A DNA stretch of 64,000 nt from Trachythela sp. YZ-2020 (GCA_016169945.1 JADLSH010000236.1:2714001-2778000), one strand, 5' to 3'; shown: positions 46,756 through 57,700, counted from the first letter of the stretch. The notes: a model not told the origin generated them from the sequence alone. Numbers and translations are program-made.

Positions 46756-48120
46756 ATGGTGAGAAAATTGCAGGATTTCCAAATTGAAATTGATGGGAAC
46801 AGAAAGGTGTTTTACCCAGGGGAGCAAGTACGTGGTGCTGTAATTTTTGACGTAACCCAGCCAATGAAATGCAACAATATAAACGTGATGTTGGTAGGGT
46901 TGTCGTATTGTTATTGGATAACAACAAGGACAGAGAGAGACAGTCAAGGAAACACCAGAACGTGTACAGAGCACCACAGAGGCTATCAACGACTGGTAGA
47001 TCTACAAGGACTTCTTTTTGGTGGGAGTTCAACTGGATCTGTGCAGCACCCTCCTGGTAGACATACTTATCAATTTCTATTTAACCTTCCCTCACCTCTA
47101 CCTAGTTCATTTGAAGGAGGCACTGGTCACATTCGATATTACATAGAGGCTAAAGTTGATCGGCCATGGAAGTTTGATCATAAAATTCGAAAGCCTTTCA
47201 CTGTCAATGAGATCATTGATATTAATCTTCCTCAGTATTCAACAGCTCCTGGTGGCACAAAAGAGAAGCGAATTGGATGTCTTTGTTGTGTTGCTGGCGA
47301 CCTCAACATGCAAGCAAGTCTCGATAGATCAGGGTATTGTCCAGGTGAACAAATATTTCTTAATGCTTCCTGCGAAAACTATTCAACTCGGGAGATGCGC
47401 TGTATGAGGGCCACACTCGTACAAAATATTTCTTACCGTGCAAGTGATGGAAAAACCACAGGGCGCTCAAGATCAATTGCACATTTTGAGGGTCAGAAGA
47501 TTCCAGGAAGAAGCCACGATTCTTGGAATAACCAACCATTCTTCATTCCACCTGTTCCTCCAACAATTCAGACCAGCCCTGTGAGTGTCAGTTATCAAGT
47601 CAAGTTTGATGTTAGGGTTCCTTGGGGACTTAATCCCAAAATTGAACTTAATATTACCATGGGTACAGTGCCTTTCCAGCAGTCATATGGCAGACAATCT
47701 TCCTATCAACTTGCAGAGAATCAGTATATGGAAATGGAATTTGCCAACTGGATGCTACCCACCGCCCCAGCATTACCATCTGTTCCACCTTCATCTGTAC
47801 TTGGCTACCCTGACATGCCTCCGCCCAGCTATGCTGTAGCAGTTGGAGGTTTATATGTAGACGTTGGTGACATGGAAGCCAGATCAAACTTTGCCGGAGA
47901 CCAAAGCTATATGCCAATGTACACGTATGCTCAACCATTCCAAGGACAGTATCAAACGACTGCCCCTTCAGGTCCATCTGCTGCTAATATTGCATATCCA
48001 CCACCATATTCTAGTGCCATCTTTCCTGGTAATTCTGAGACTGGTGCACCCTCTACTGATTATCCTGAGGCTAGGACATCCCTTCCAGAAGCTAGACCAC
48101 CCCCCTCAAGTGTACCCTAA
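46756..48120 (+). CDS. alpha-arrestin, arrestin domain-containing protein
   Basis: An intact intronless frame of 454 residues. Residues 1-155 form an Arrestin_N-like fold (FQIEIDGNRKVFYPGEQVRG, later GHIRYYIEAKVDRPWKF), and 175-310 an Arrestin_C-like fold (ASLDRSGYCPGEQIFLNASC). The C-terminal tail is Pro/Tyr-rich with two PPxY motifs, PPSY (356-359) and PPPY (415-418). In ARRDC proteins these bind WW domains of NEDD4-type ubiquitin ligases, so the protein probably works as an adaptor for ubiquitination and endosomal sorting of membrane proteins. Length fits the ARRDC family (about 400-450). The lack of introns hints at a retrocopy origin before the duplication. It faces the TNF-ligand gene tail to tail, about 1 kb apart. 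Confidence 0.9.
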   Translation: MVRKLQDFQIEIDGNRKVFYPGEQVRGAVIFDVTQPMKCNNINVMLVGLSYCYWITTRTERDSQGNTRTCTEHHRGYQRLVDLQGLLFGGSSTGSVQHPPGRHTYQFLFNLPSPLPSSFEGGTGHIRYYIEAKVDRPWKFDHKIRKPFTVNEIIDINLPQYSTAPGGTKEKRIGCLCCVAGDLNMQASLDRSGYCPGEQIFLNASCENYSTREMRCMRATLVQNISYRASDGKTTGRSRSIAHFEGQKIPGRSHDSWNNQPFFIPPVPPTIQTSPVSVSYQVKFDVRVPWGLNPKIELNITMGTVPFQQSYGRQSSYQLAENQYMEMEFANWMLPTAPALPSVPPSSVLGYPDMPPPSYAVAVGGLYVDVGDMEARSNFAGDQSYMPMYTYAQPFQGQYQTTAPSGPSAANIAYPPPYSSAIFPGNSETGAPSTDYPEARTSLPEARPPPSSVP

Positions 48121-49118
48121 GCTTTGTTTGGTTAATATAACAACGTTTGCTGTTGTTCAGTAGCTGAGAACTCTTCAGAAACATTTTCCTAATTGAATTG
48201 TCATTTTGTGGAATAATCTATCTGGCTATACTAAATGAGACAGTTAATGAAAATCTGGACGAAAGTTTGACAAGAAGAAGAGTTATGTTTACTGGTACTC
48301 TTGAAATATTTAGAAACTCGTTGAAATACATAATTAAAATTTAGCATAGTATATGTTTAGTTAATGTACAGACTAAAGTATGTAGATTTTAGTTATAGTT
48401 AGGTAATTGCCTCGAAAATATTAGCTATTTGTAGCTACTCCTAAATTGCCACCCACGTTCTTGTATTTGCATACAGGAATTTCATGTACGTGCGCTATGA
48501 CTAGCTCACGTTCAAGTGTACGAAGAGCAAACATAAAGTCAAATACATAACTTACTTACATATAGTACACTTAGGAAGTCGATTATCACCTTTGTTAGCT
48601 TTGGAAACAAACCCACACATGGACATGCATGGTCTAGCCAGTCTATTCCGCGGGTATAGACCGTCTACAAGGCTATCCATGATGCGGTGTAAATGAGATT
48701 CATGATGAGATCATAAGAACTAAGGGCCAAAAAACTATAAATTTTAAAATAAACTATAAACTGATATTCTCAATATTTGTTTGAAAGTTTTGTATAAAAT
48801 AGTTTGAAAATACCAAATGCATTATGATATTCTTAACAGCAAATCAGGAAAATGATGTATATGTGGATACAACAACTCATTACTACATTAGATATTGATT
48901 TCGTTTGAATTTTCTTTATGAATTATTAATGAAGATCCGAGCTTACGGATCAAAAACTTTGCCAACCATGGTGTTTTCAAGTCAAACCAATTAGGCGTTC
49001 ATATGTTCAAAATAGTGACATTAGAATACGAAAGATTTTACTTGATACATTAATCATTATGTGTGCTGACTACCATATGTATATTAACTATTTACAATTA
49101 AACTTGAAAGAAAACTCG

Positions 49119-49492
49119 TTAGTTCCCAGATATTTTAGTTGATTTTTCATGCAACATAAACGCACCAAAGAAAGACAATGTTTCATTGAAATAGTAATAC
49201 TTTGCGAACGGTGATTCGACAGAGATCTTTTGTCCTTTTGATACTTCAAAAATACCACTTGTGTATTGAGTTTGGTATTTTCGTGTTTTGCTCGCAATAC
49301 TGTGAACTGCTTTGAGGATTTTTCTACCATCTAGATATACTTCGTAGCCAATGTATGAACTTGTTCCGTCATAGTAGAACATCTGGCAATACACAAAGTA
49401 AACACCATCTGTTCCTATTGTAAGGTAACCATTGTTGTAATGCATTTTCCCAGACCTGTGCTGTGCTGTCCATGTTACCTTTGGGCTCATCA
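49119..49492 (-). CDS. TNF homology domain exon (last exon) of EDA-like ligand
   Basis: The exon starts in phase 1 after a 'ttctatag' acceptor and ends at a TAA (49121-49119). It encodes MSPKVTWTAQHRSGKMHYNN, then GYLTIGTDGVYFVYCQMFYY, SYIGYEVYLDGRKIL, and ends SFFGAFML plus 11 residues. W-x-G-x-Y-NG, the GVYFVYCQ strand and the C-terminal FFGAF are hallmarks of the TNF fold. It joins in frame to the AHIVG exon at 50589-50639. The homotrimeric domain would bind a TNF-receptor-family protein outside the cell. Confidence 0.88.
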
Positions 49493-49644
49493 CTATAGAA
49501 TGTGAGAAAATCTTATATAGTTATATGATTGACATTTAAACCAGCATGCAACTCTGAGTTACTCCATACGGTATGAACAATAGGGCGTCATCGTAACCAA
49601 CCATTACCTTTTTGACAGACCTGTTTATCATAGAGGAACGGAAC

Positions 49645-50035
49645 TACCGTATTTACTCGTTTAAGCCCCGAATAAGAGCAAAAATATTAAAGAACGCCGC
49701 CCTCGAATAAGCGCCACACTTATTCGCAACAAAGCGACGCTTAATCGAAGCACCGTTAGACGGAATTGTTCGAGATGAAAACAACTATAAGGTACATCTC
49801 AATCTTTAATCAGCCTTGGACATTTATTATCATGTGTTGCTTTGTTTTTAAGTTCAAAGTGATGATATTTCAATGCTTTTTCGTTTATATAACTCTCTCT
49901 TCAGAACTTTGGAAATGCGCAATCTCGTTGTGAAGGCAGACACAAATAGAATAATTTTTAAAGACCGCCGCCCTCGAATATGCGGCACCCTCAAATAACG
50001 TGCCGCGGTGCTCAAACGAGTAAATAATTACGGTA
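49645..50035. repeat. MITE-like inverted repeat
   Basis: 'accgtatttactcgtttaag' at the left and 'gagtaaataattacggt' at the right are inverted. The interior repeats 'cgccgccctcgaataagc' type words. Part of the same sequence closes duplication copy 1 (45486-45560), so the element was probably at the edge of the ancestral segment. Confidence 0.55.
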
Positions 50036-50588
50036 ATTATAAAATTAAGAAGTTTCGTTTAAAATTTCAAATCCATGACAAAGATTTTACGATGAATTAT
50101 GGATATGAAGACTCAATCGTTGTGTGTTTAAGCCTAAAGCATTTTAAACTGCCGAATCGACTATCCTAAAGTAAGTTGAACACTTGAACGTTGCAATTTA
50201 TTTCTTTAATACTGTTTTCGAGCAGCAGGTAATGCAATTAATAAGGAAGGTTTGGATCAAACTTGTACCAGAATTTATCTTAAAAAATATCAATGTACTA
50301 AGCATAAAATACACATTCCAAAAATATTTTAATTGAATATTTACGATAGAAGCGGCTTAAAAACGCTTTAGGTGATTATCGCGTATTAATCCGAGGTAGC
50401 GCAACCAATCAGCGTTGAGAATTTTCAATAATCACCTATGTAATTTTACTAATAGTTATTATTCGTATAACTAAGTTTCGGATGATTCGGCAAGACAATA
50501 ACTAATGACTTCATTTTAGAGGATATTTTATCTGAAGAAAAATCAACGGCAAAGAGTATACAGTTGGTAGGGGAATTTCACTTCTCAC

Positions 50589-50639
50589 CTTTGTTACCAC
50601 TCTCTGATTTTATTCTTTTTCCTGAACCGACAATATGAG
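50589..50639 (-). CDS. TNF-domain first-strand exon of EDA-like ligand
   Basis: A 51-bp exon with a 'tctccattcag' acceptor and 'gtgaga' donor, phase 1 to phase 1. It reads AHIVGSGKRIKSESGNK plus one base. AHIVG is the classic opening strand of the TNF fold, and the exon joins without shift to the last exon (GNK-V-MSPKVTW). This short exon is what makes the domain complete. Confidence 0.8.
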
Positions 50640-51227
50640 CTGAATGGAGATGCTATATATAAGAGAAGCAAGCTGTCAGTAAGCCTTATAAAAGTGCATA
50701 CAAAAATATATCAAAGATAAGATAAATAATTAAAAGACTTGCATACCGTAAAGAATTGTAACTCTTATAGTTAAAACTCGTACATTTCAGTTCGTTTTCA
50801 TTGGGGAGCATAGAACCTTAACTGACTGTGTTTTAAACTGCATCATAAAATGCATCCTGCTTTTAGCATAGTCTGGTGGGAAATTTCCTCAGTCTGCTAT
50901 TGCATGTATTAGTATCTTTTTTGTTTTCACTAATACGTTTAAGATGAAACAAATATTTTCCTATTAACAAACTAATTTTTTTTTAAACTGCTATTGCTAT
51001 TCGTATTTTGAGGAACTATAAACCTATTTAGACGTGCGATAAAGGTGATTCATGCAGTTTATATAAATACTGCTTTAAAGTAGCGCAACAAGCTATTCCA
51101 TGGTCAAATGTACTACTTTTTTTTCAGTTTTATTCATGATCTATATATATTATTGCGTAAACTGAATCTCAGAAAGTTGTAACAATATATCGTGTTTTAT
51201 GCAAATTAAGTTGTAATGATTGGCAAC

Positions 51228-51299
51228 CTGATTTCTCTACAACAGTAAAAAGTGTCTCTCCGCTCACCCTGACTACCTTGCCTGGGAGTCCATGATTTC
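51228..51299 (-). CDS. collagen-to-TNF linker exon of EDA-like ligand
   Basis: Starts after a 'ctatttcag' acceptor in phase 1 and reads GNHGLPGKVVRVSGETLFTV, then VEKS. The proposed donor (gttgcc, 51227-51222) is weak, but it is the only nearby one that keeps phase 1, and it joins to AHIVG to give VEKSAHIVG. Two last Gly-X-Y triplets lead into a linker. Alternative donors at gtagtc and gtgagc would break the frame to the next exon. The end is therefore less sure than the start. Confidence 0.6.
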
Positions 51300-52079
51300 C
51301 TGAAATAGAGATAATAGCGCATGCAATGTTTAAACAAAGTAAATACAAGTGCATGTTTAGGCAACCTCTGTCTGGTAATTGTGTATAGGATTGTGTTTCT
51401 AATGTTTTGTGTCTGCTAAAGTTGGGATACGTGGGGAACAGGGCATGCATATGAAGTGTTTGTTTCGGCTCCTTGTGCAGAGGTTTTAAGCGCTTGTTGA
51501 TTATACTGTATATATCTTTGAAGTTTGTGGGTTTTCCAACCATTACCTTATATTATCTATGATTTAGAACATTTAAAACCTATATTTACATTCAAATATG
51601 AAGCTTACATTCAGTAAATAGTTAGTCAGATTAAAATATGCGACTTTGTTCCAACTAATACACAACTCTTTTCCCTTTTACTCACTCTTAGTTAATAAAA
51701 CTAATATTTCAGACATTCAAATATAGAACGTTACTTTTTACAGTTAATCAGGGTTTAAGTGCCTGGTGTCAGTTGGGACAAAATTGCTGCTTCTTTCTTC
51801 TGTTTGTCTAAATCAGTGTCTTTGGGAGCATATATTGCTTTAGTTTATACTTTTGGTTATAGTGACAGGTTTTTATGTACACATGTATAGTTGTTTTATG
51901 ACAATTAAACCAAACGAAAATGAGAATGCGACATTGTTGAGAGACAACCTACATACCTATTTCGCCTTTAATTAACTATAATTTTAAACTAAATAATATT
52001 TCCATTCAAATATAGAACGTTTGTATTCAACATTAAATGAAGAAGATAATACAAATTTCTTCCAAGAACGACTACCCAC

Positions 52080-52295
52080 CTCTTTCGCCTTTGATTCCTT
52101 TGAAACCATTTGATCCAGTCGAACCTTTCTCCCCGCGAACGCCTGTGGATCCTGGTATCCCCTGAGGTCCAGGAGATCCTTGATATCCCTGTGGTCCTTG
52201 CATACCTCTATCCCCACGTCCACCTCTCTGTCCCTGAGGTCCAGTCATGCCATCCCTCCCATCCCGTCCAATCCTACCTTGATCACCCTTATCAC
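52080..52295 (-). CDS. main collagen exon (216 bp) of EDA-like ligand
   Basis: A 72-codon exon with 'tacgcag' acceptor and 'gtgggt' donor, phase 1 to phase 1. It is 24 uninterrupted Gly-X-Y triplets (GDKGDQGRIGRDGRDGMTGP to GFKGIKGERG). 216 bp is a multiple of 9 and 54. The stalk would trimerise the ligand and raise local multimerisation, as in ectodysplasin A, which has a similar short collagen region. Confidence 0.9.
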
Positions 52296-52299
52296 CTGC

Positions 52300-53170
52300 G
52301 TAATGGACAATAGACCTTATCATGGGCCGTGAACATTTCACTATGGCAACGGTTAACAAAGGTTACAGTATTGGTTAAAATTGGTTGATATTTGCCACCA
52401 CTTATGGTTAGGGGTTTCCACAAGATGCTCGGCAACTTTTCATCAACTTTTCCTTATATGAGCGACAAATGTTTGAGCTGGCAACTTTCTTAGTTACGAG
52501 CAACCAAGCCAACAATTTCCAAATTATTTGTTATTTTGAGGAATGTAACCGCGAAAATATATAGATTTGCTTTATATTTCCATTTATTTTACTTATAAAC
52601 TACGACCCCTTATAGTACGAATTAGTTTCATTTCGTTACTATATTCAGTTTATCTCCAGTATCCAATTATTACCCGGGCAATTTAATATACGGTATTTAT
52701 ACTTCTTGCAGGAAAATCACTTATTCTAATTCCTTTTTTCAAAATGGCGGAAAGTTCGAGTGATGAGGAAAGTACAAGCGAAGATGGCGAAGAAATTACA
52801 GTTCGTCGTTGAAAATCGCCCTGTGCAACATCACCTTTGCATGCAAACACCAGCCATACATGAAAATTTGCTAAATTTCGCAAAGCATGTGACCAGCAAC
52901 ACATAGAGCAACGTTTTAAAAATCAAGCATCTTTTTGGAAAAGTAGAGCATAATTTGAGCAACATTTCAAGATTTTTCAAGCATCTTTTTGGGAAATTTC
53001 GAGCATTTTGTGGAAACCCCTACTTATTGTCGCGTTATAACGAGTAAAATATTGCCTTTCATTGATATTGACTATTGTTCTAAATGATCACTTGATGTCT
53101 TCCCAAATAAGCCTTTCATCTTTCTTTCAATGAGTTTTTATAGCTCCACGTCTTTTCCATACCTTTTTCT
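52300..53170. other. intron of the EDA-like gene, left of the Polinton insertion
   Basis: No further exon was recognised. Several 'gagcaac', 'agcatctttttggaaa' words recur at 52420-53020 ('ggggtttccacaagatgctcg' near 52410 pairs with 'gagcattttgtggaaacccc' near 52995), suggesting an inverted-repeat element of about 620 bp. Confidence 0.45.
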
Positions 53171-53640
53171 GGTGTCCGTGAGTAGTAATATACAGGCCGA
53201 AACGTCTTAGACAACTAAAATATAGCGACGTTTAACCTAGTAAAATATTATTACCTTATGCGAAGTAATAACACGCAGAAATATAGCTTTCTATAAAACG
53301 AGAAGATCTTAAGGTTTAATCGGTATAGTTAAGGACTTATAGAGAAATACAAATATATGTTTGCCAAGCGAATGTTAAAGGGATTTAAACCATACAAAGT
53401 TTCAAGCGTTTTAGATGTAGCAGAGGATGAAAAACAGTGATTATTAAGCGAGATTTACGAGCATATACAAACATTGTATGTAAACTCAATTCTATGCGGT
53501 TTGTAAGTCATTTGTAAATCGTTAACGACGATTTGAACAAATTGAGAATATATAATTTAGGACAGGAAAATATTGTACAATGTGCACACAGCACAAACAT
53601 TTTTAAAACACATTTATTGATTAAAATTTATTTTACAGCG

Positions 53641-54513
53641 TTAGTAAGGTCTGCTCCTAAGAGCATATCGTTTAGGCGTCTTTTGTATCTGTAAAGAGTT
53701 CTCACATTCTTGTCTGTATTCGGGTGATAATCTTACTATATCCTCAGCTTTCATAGGAATATATTTTGGTCTGTCCCTCAATAAGAAACGTTCATGTCGC
53801 TCTCTTTCCTTGTGTGTCATCATAGCCAGATCACTTTCTTTCCAATCAGCCGAGTCTACCCAATTGTGGAAAAAGTTGTGTTTGAGTTTGGGTCGTTCTC
53901 CTTGTGTTGGTGGTGGTGTGAGAAAGCCAGGTTTAGGAGTAGCAGGCACAGGTTGTGTCATCTCGATAGATCTAGGAGTGGTTGGTTGTGTTATCTCCAT
54001 AGGTTTAGGAGCAGCGTCTTCAACGATTTTTGGGATTTCAACAATTGGAAGATGGTGGACTGGAATATCCATCTTGTTTTTAAAAGTTAGAAATCGATTT
54101 AGTTGGTCAGAATACAGCTTGCTTTTTTCAACCGCGGTAAGCTGTGGTGCTTCAATGATCTCTTGCATTCGCTGCTCGGTGTTATACATTGCATTTACAA
54201 GGGGTGGTTGACGATAGGACTGTTTCTGTACATATTTGACTAAGGCCTCGCCTGGCAATACAATTGTTTTGAGTCGTTGTTGATCATCCGTTGTAGGTTT
54301 TAAATCCAACATCAAATACCCATGAGGACGGCTCGTAGCTTCTTCATAACTCCTCATAAACTCTCGCACTCTGCCAGGATGAACTTGTCTTGCAAGCATA
54401 GAGATTTGTTGCTTATCTCTTGGTGACTTAAACAACACGATATAATGGGCGTTGAGACTAATATCTCTCATCTCTCTCATGTTGCAGAACTGTAGACCGT
54501 TTGACGGTAACAC
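53641..54513 (-). pseudogene. Polinton packaging-ATPase-like gene, C-terminal part
   Basis: A 290-codon minus-strand frame. The beginning (MRDISLNAHYIVLFKSPRDK, then LARQVHPGRVREFM, YEEATSRPHGYLMLDL) corresponds to the region after Walker B in FtsK/HerA-type packaging ATPases of Polintons and related viruses. The later part is a Pro-rich linker and a C-terminal tail ending KRYALRSRPY. Walker A and B motifs are absent, and a stop lies immediately upstream of the frame, so the ATPase is 5' truncated and inactive. In intact elements it pumps DNA into capsids. Identification is from motif recognition, without a search. Confidence 0.6.
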
Positions 54514-54514
54514 T

Positions 54515-55440
54515 CAAATTTTCTTTGTCTGCCTGCGTGCCATGCATCTGCTTTTTGTGACGTGAACGGTTACAATGAACAAGGTATGCTGTAATTTTTT
54601 CTAGTCATTTCACGGTAAAAAAACATATAGCCTCGACTTTGTTTGCTAAGGGCCACGGCTTTAATTTTTTTTTGTTTACAATATGTATACGAAAAGTACT
54701 TTAACAAGTGGGCAGAAAAATCATGTTCTCACTACAGTTGGTCCATATTTTTAAGTTTAAGTATGGAGTAATGTTTTTTCTTCTATGATATCTGTTTAAA
54801 CTGTATTTTTTTAACTTTAATGTGGCCAAATACTGAAATACATGAGCAATAAAACAAATGTATTAGTTTTAATACACGGGCATTTAAAACAAATGTATTA
54901 GTTTTCTCGATGCATCCTGCTTAGTATGAAGTTGATGCAATTCATTTTTGTACTCTAACTATCGTTAGGCTAGCTTTTTGAACTTTTTGGGTAGATTTTT
55001 TAATCTAAAAATTGTTTCACTCCTGTGTTTTGTGGCGTAATCCAGAGCGGGCCGGATGAGTTTCAGAGCGGGCCGGATGAGTTTCAGAGCGGGCCGGATG
55101 CAAAAATCCGGACCGCTCTGAAACGCTCGCTAGCCAATCAGATTGCTTTATTTTCATAGATAAAAAATAATGTATTATATCCTAAAATTATATCCTAAGA
55201 TACTGATGATATCCTAAAATAATATCCTAAGATATTGTATCATATCCTAAAATGATATCCAAAGATACTCTATGATATCCTAAGATATTCTATGATATCC
55301 TAAAATGATATCCTAAGATACCGTATGATATCCTAAAATGATATCCTAAGATACTGTATGATATCCTAAAATGATATCTTAAAATGATATCCTAAGATAC
55401 TGTACGATATCCTTATATATGTATGTCTCCCAATAAGGTC
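54515..55440. repeat. non-coding Polinton interior with tandem repeats
   Basis: 55040-55125 has three copies of a 24-bp 'cagagcgggccggatgagtt' unit that fold back on 'tccggaccgctctga'. 55165-55415 has about nine copies of a 'gatatcctaaaatgatatcc' / 'taagatactgtat' unit. They separate the minus-strand ATPase tail from the plus-strand genes and probably mark the deletion of the missing core genes. Confidence 0.7.
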
Positions 55441-55469
55441 TTCATTACGTTGTTGGTTGTCGAGCAGAT

Positions 55470-55823
55470 ATGACTAATCTTACCAAACACAGATCGTTTA
55501 TAGAGCTTCTATGTTTTTCTCATCCAGCTCAACAACAAACCCTGTTGAGTTCTGCATCACAAGGACAGATTCGGTTTCTATGTAATTGTATGGAAAATTT
55601 TATGGATCTTACACTTCCTAAACACACAATGGACAAACTTAGACCTTTCGAACACGATATTATTGATCTGACTAACAAAAATAAAAGTGTTAAAACAAAA
55701 AGGAAGATACTTGTTCAGCGTGGAAATGGTTTCTTAGGATTGGTACTGGCTCCAATCTTAGAAGGACTTTTCCGGCAGAATTGGTATAAAATGATCAACA
55801 TTAAATTCATCTCCTCATTCTAA
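55470..55823 (+). CDS. small Polinton-type protein, 117 codons
   Basis: Encodes a basic protein with HPAQQQTLLSSASQGQIRFL in the N-terminal half and KRKILVQRGNGFLGLVLAPI near the end. Small ORFs with this 'helix, then KRK-LVQRG-GFL' layout commonly accompany Polintons in invertebrates; their role is not established. The last 15 residues look replaced or frameshifted. It is the first of a plus-strand set of genes. Confidence 0.55.
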   Translation: MTNLTKHRSFIELLCFSHPAQQQTLLSSASQGQIRFLCNCMENFMDLTLPKHTMDKLRPFEHDIIDLTNKNKSVKTKRKILVQRGNGFLGLVLAPILEGLFRQNWYKMINIKFISSF

Positions 55824-55825
55824 CT

Positions 55826-56160
55826 ATGGACAGCAACAAAGGAACATCTCCGATCCATTGGCGTGTTCAAGACATACTCCGGCGTTTAAACGATAAAGTT
55901 GATAAATACAACGCTGAAGAAATCGTTCAGTCCATTCTCACATCTACAGACATTTTGACGTGGAATGTCAAAGGAGAATTGTCTACAGAGGGCAAAATAT
56001 ACGCGGGACAAATATTGTAGATCTTTTACAATATATAGTTTTACCTTATAATGCTATGATTCCAGAGCCTTATGGATTGAATATATTTCTCAAAGGTCTT
56101 GCGGTATTGGATATTGATAAAGGTATTATCGCCAATCAGGGCCGTCCTCAGAAAATTTTT
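55826..56160 (+). pseudogene. Polinton-type protein, frameshifted
   Basis: The first frame (55826-56020) reads MDSNKGTSPIHWRVQDILRR and on to ILTSTDILTWNVKGEL, then leaves the conserved reading. A second frame picks up from about 55985 (YRGQNIRGTNIVDLLQYIVL, then GLNIFLKGLAVLDI) to about 56140. The two read as one protein broken by a single frameshift. It resembles the small 'W-x-x-K-G-x-x-Y-x-G-x-x-I-x-G-S/T-N-I-V-D-L' proteins found in other Polintons. The function is unknown. Confidence 0.55.
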
Positions 56161-56164
56161 CAGG

Positions 56165-56475
56165 GATGGAGTCACGGCAAGATACTGAGGATTCGTCTGA
56201 AGATACAAAATGTAACAATTGTGAAAATTGTTTACACATATGTCAATTGGGTACATGCCCTATCTGTGCATGGACAGATGAGTTTTACCGGATGTCACTG
56301 TATGATTTGTCACTGTATGACAGATGAGTTTTACCGGATGTCACTGTATGATTTGTGATTGTACACTTTACAAAGATGATTTTACACATACGATTGCGTG
56401 TTGTTCACATTGTCATTGTGATGAAATATTAGATGTGGGTACAAATAGAAGGTACTTTTATGAGTCCAAATAAAA
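56165..56475 (+). pseudogene. Cys-rich small protein disrupted by a 46-bp tandem duplication
   Basis: The 46-bp block from 'gacagatgagttttaccgg' (about 56274) is duplicated directly after itself. 46 is not a multiple of 3, so the frame reading GCHCMIC is pushed to a stop. After the second copy the frame GCHCMICDCTLYKDDFTH, then CCSHCHCDE continues to a TAA at about 56470. Another frame upstream shows CNNCENCLHICQLGTCPIC. Clustered Cys suggest zinc binding. The original function is unknown. Confidence 0.5.
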
Positions 56476-56537
56476 TATAAAAGTGAAGCATTTTCCTATC
56501 AGTTGAACATTGGAAGCCGACCAAGACACATGAAAAG

Positions 56538-57131
56538 ATGAGAGGTTTACTTATCCCCGACGTAAAACTACTTACTGATGATCATTGTACAAGAAATCAA
56601 CGTGCTGGAGAAGCGCTGACTGGAGCGAGAAACAGGGGTTTACTGGTCCCAGATGTAAAACTATTGACACAACATTATACAAGAAATCAACATGGTGGTA
56701 GTATTGAAGGATTTCATGGAGCAAGAATGCAGAGGGGATATGGAATCGGGGGTATTTTCAAGAGTCTTGCAAGATTTGCAATACCTTTATTCAAACAAGG
56801 CGCTAAAACAGTTGGTAAAAGAGCGTTACAAGCAGCAACAGAAGTTGGTCAAGATGTACTCGATGGGGAAAATGTATCAAAATCAATAAAGTCTCGTGGA
56901 CGAGAAGTTGTCAAAGACTTTGCTGAACAGGGAGTTAATAAATTACTACGACAATCAGGTCGAGGAAACAAGAAACAAAGAGTTTCAGGCAGTAATATAG
57001 CATCCTCCAAAAAGCAAAAACTGTGTTACCATCCAGAAGAGGAGCACGTAAAACCTACCAGATGGATAAGTGATGAAGAAAGTAGCGATGAGATCGACTC
57101 GGACAGTGAATACTCCCAAGATGACATTTAA
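56538..57131 (+). CDS. Polinton minor structural-like protein, 197 codons
   Basis: Intact frame. Residues 1-55 have two copies of a GLL(I/V)PDVKLLT...TRNQ motif. Next comes a Gly/basic amphipathic stretch, GYGIGGIFKSLARFAIPLFK, followed by KTVGKRALQAATEVGQDVL, then an NKKQRV basic patch and an acidic C-terminus (SDEESSDEIDSDSEYSQDD). The GGIFxxLxRxAxPLxKxGAKxVGKxAL pattern is characteristic of Polinton small proteins likened to adenovirus minor core or cement proteins. It ends about 30 bp before the right terminal repeat. Confidence 0.65.
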   Translation: MRGLLIPDVKLLTDDHCTRNQRAGEALTGARNRGLLVPDVKLLTQHYTRNQHGGSIEGFHGARMQRGYGIGGIFKSLARFAIPLFKQGAKTVGKRALQAATEVGQDVLDGENVSKSIKSRGREVVKDFAEQGVNKLLRQSGRGNKKQRVSGSNIASSKKQKLCYHPEEEHVKPTRWISDEESSDEIDSDSEYSQDDI

Positions 57132-57164
57132 GACACTCTGTAAAATATATTTTAATCAATAAAT

Positions 57165-57700
57165 GTGTTTTAAAAATGTTTGTGCTGTGTGTACATTGTA
57201 CAATACTTTCCCGTCCTAAATTATATATTCTCAATTTATTCAAATCGTCGTTAACGATTTACAAATGACTTACAAACGGCACAGAATTGCGTTTACATAC
57301 AATGTTTGTATATGCTCGTAAATCTCGCTTAAAAATCACTGTTTTTCATCCTCTGCTACATCTAAAACGCTTGAAACTTTGTATGGTTTAAATCACTTTA
57401 ACATTCGCTTGGCAAACATATATTTGTATTTCTCTATAAGTCCTTAACTATACCGATTAAACCTTAAGATCTTCTCGTTTTAGAAAGCTATATTTCTGCG
57501 TGTTATTACTTCGCATCAGGTAATAATATTTTACTAGGTTAAGCGTCGCTATATTTTAGTTGTCTAAGACGTTTCGTATAAGGTGCGGATATTAGGTGAT
57601 AGGAGAATATGTCGAAACGGACTGTGTTTGGAACGCGACGCTTAGCTATTGTGATGGTTGTTTCGCCCAAACAAGCCTTTTGACTTAATCCCTTAACGAG
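57165..57700. repeat. Polinton right terminal repeat, inner part
   Basis: Reverse complement of 53200-53635 (for example 'accttaagatcttctcg' against 'cgagaagatcttaaggt'). The block 57660-57700 matches the foldback's 23810-23850. The left terminal repeat lacks about 0.5 kb of the outer part that this side and the foldback both have. Confidence 0.85.

Larger units (their letters stand above)
46405..49690. repeat. segmental duplication, copy 2
   Basis: Matches 40380-45535 except for the transposon in copy 1 and small indels, including about 60 extra bases near 48239-48300. The copies are in direct orientation about 6 kb apart. This copy holds intact versions of both coding segments, so it is likely the functional one. 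Confidence 0.9.

Noticed and set aside
43527..47977. Minus-strand ORFs opposite both arrestin genes
   Set aside because: Antisense shadows of the conserved arrestin frame.
53794..54211. Plus-strand ORFs opposite the ATPase-like frame
   Set aside because: Shadows of the minus-strand coding frame, without recognisable features.
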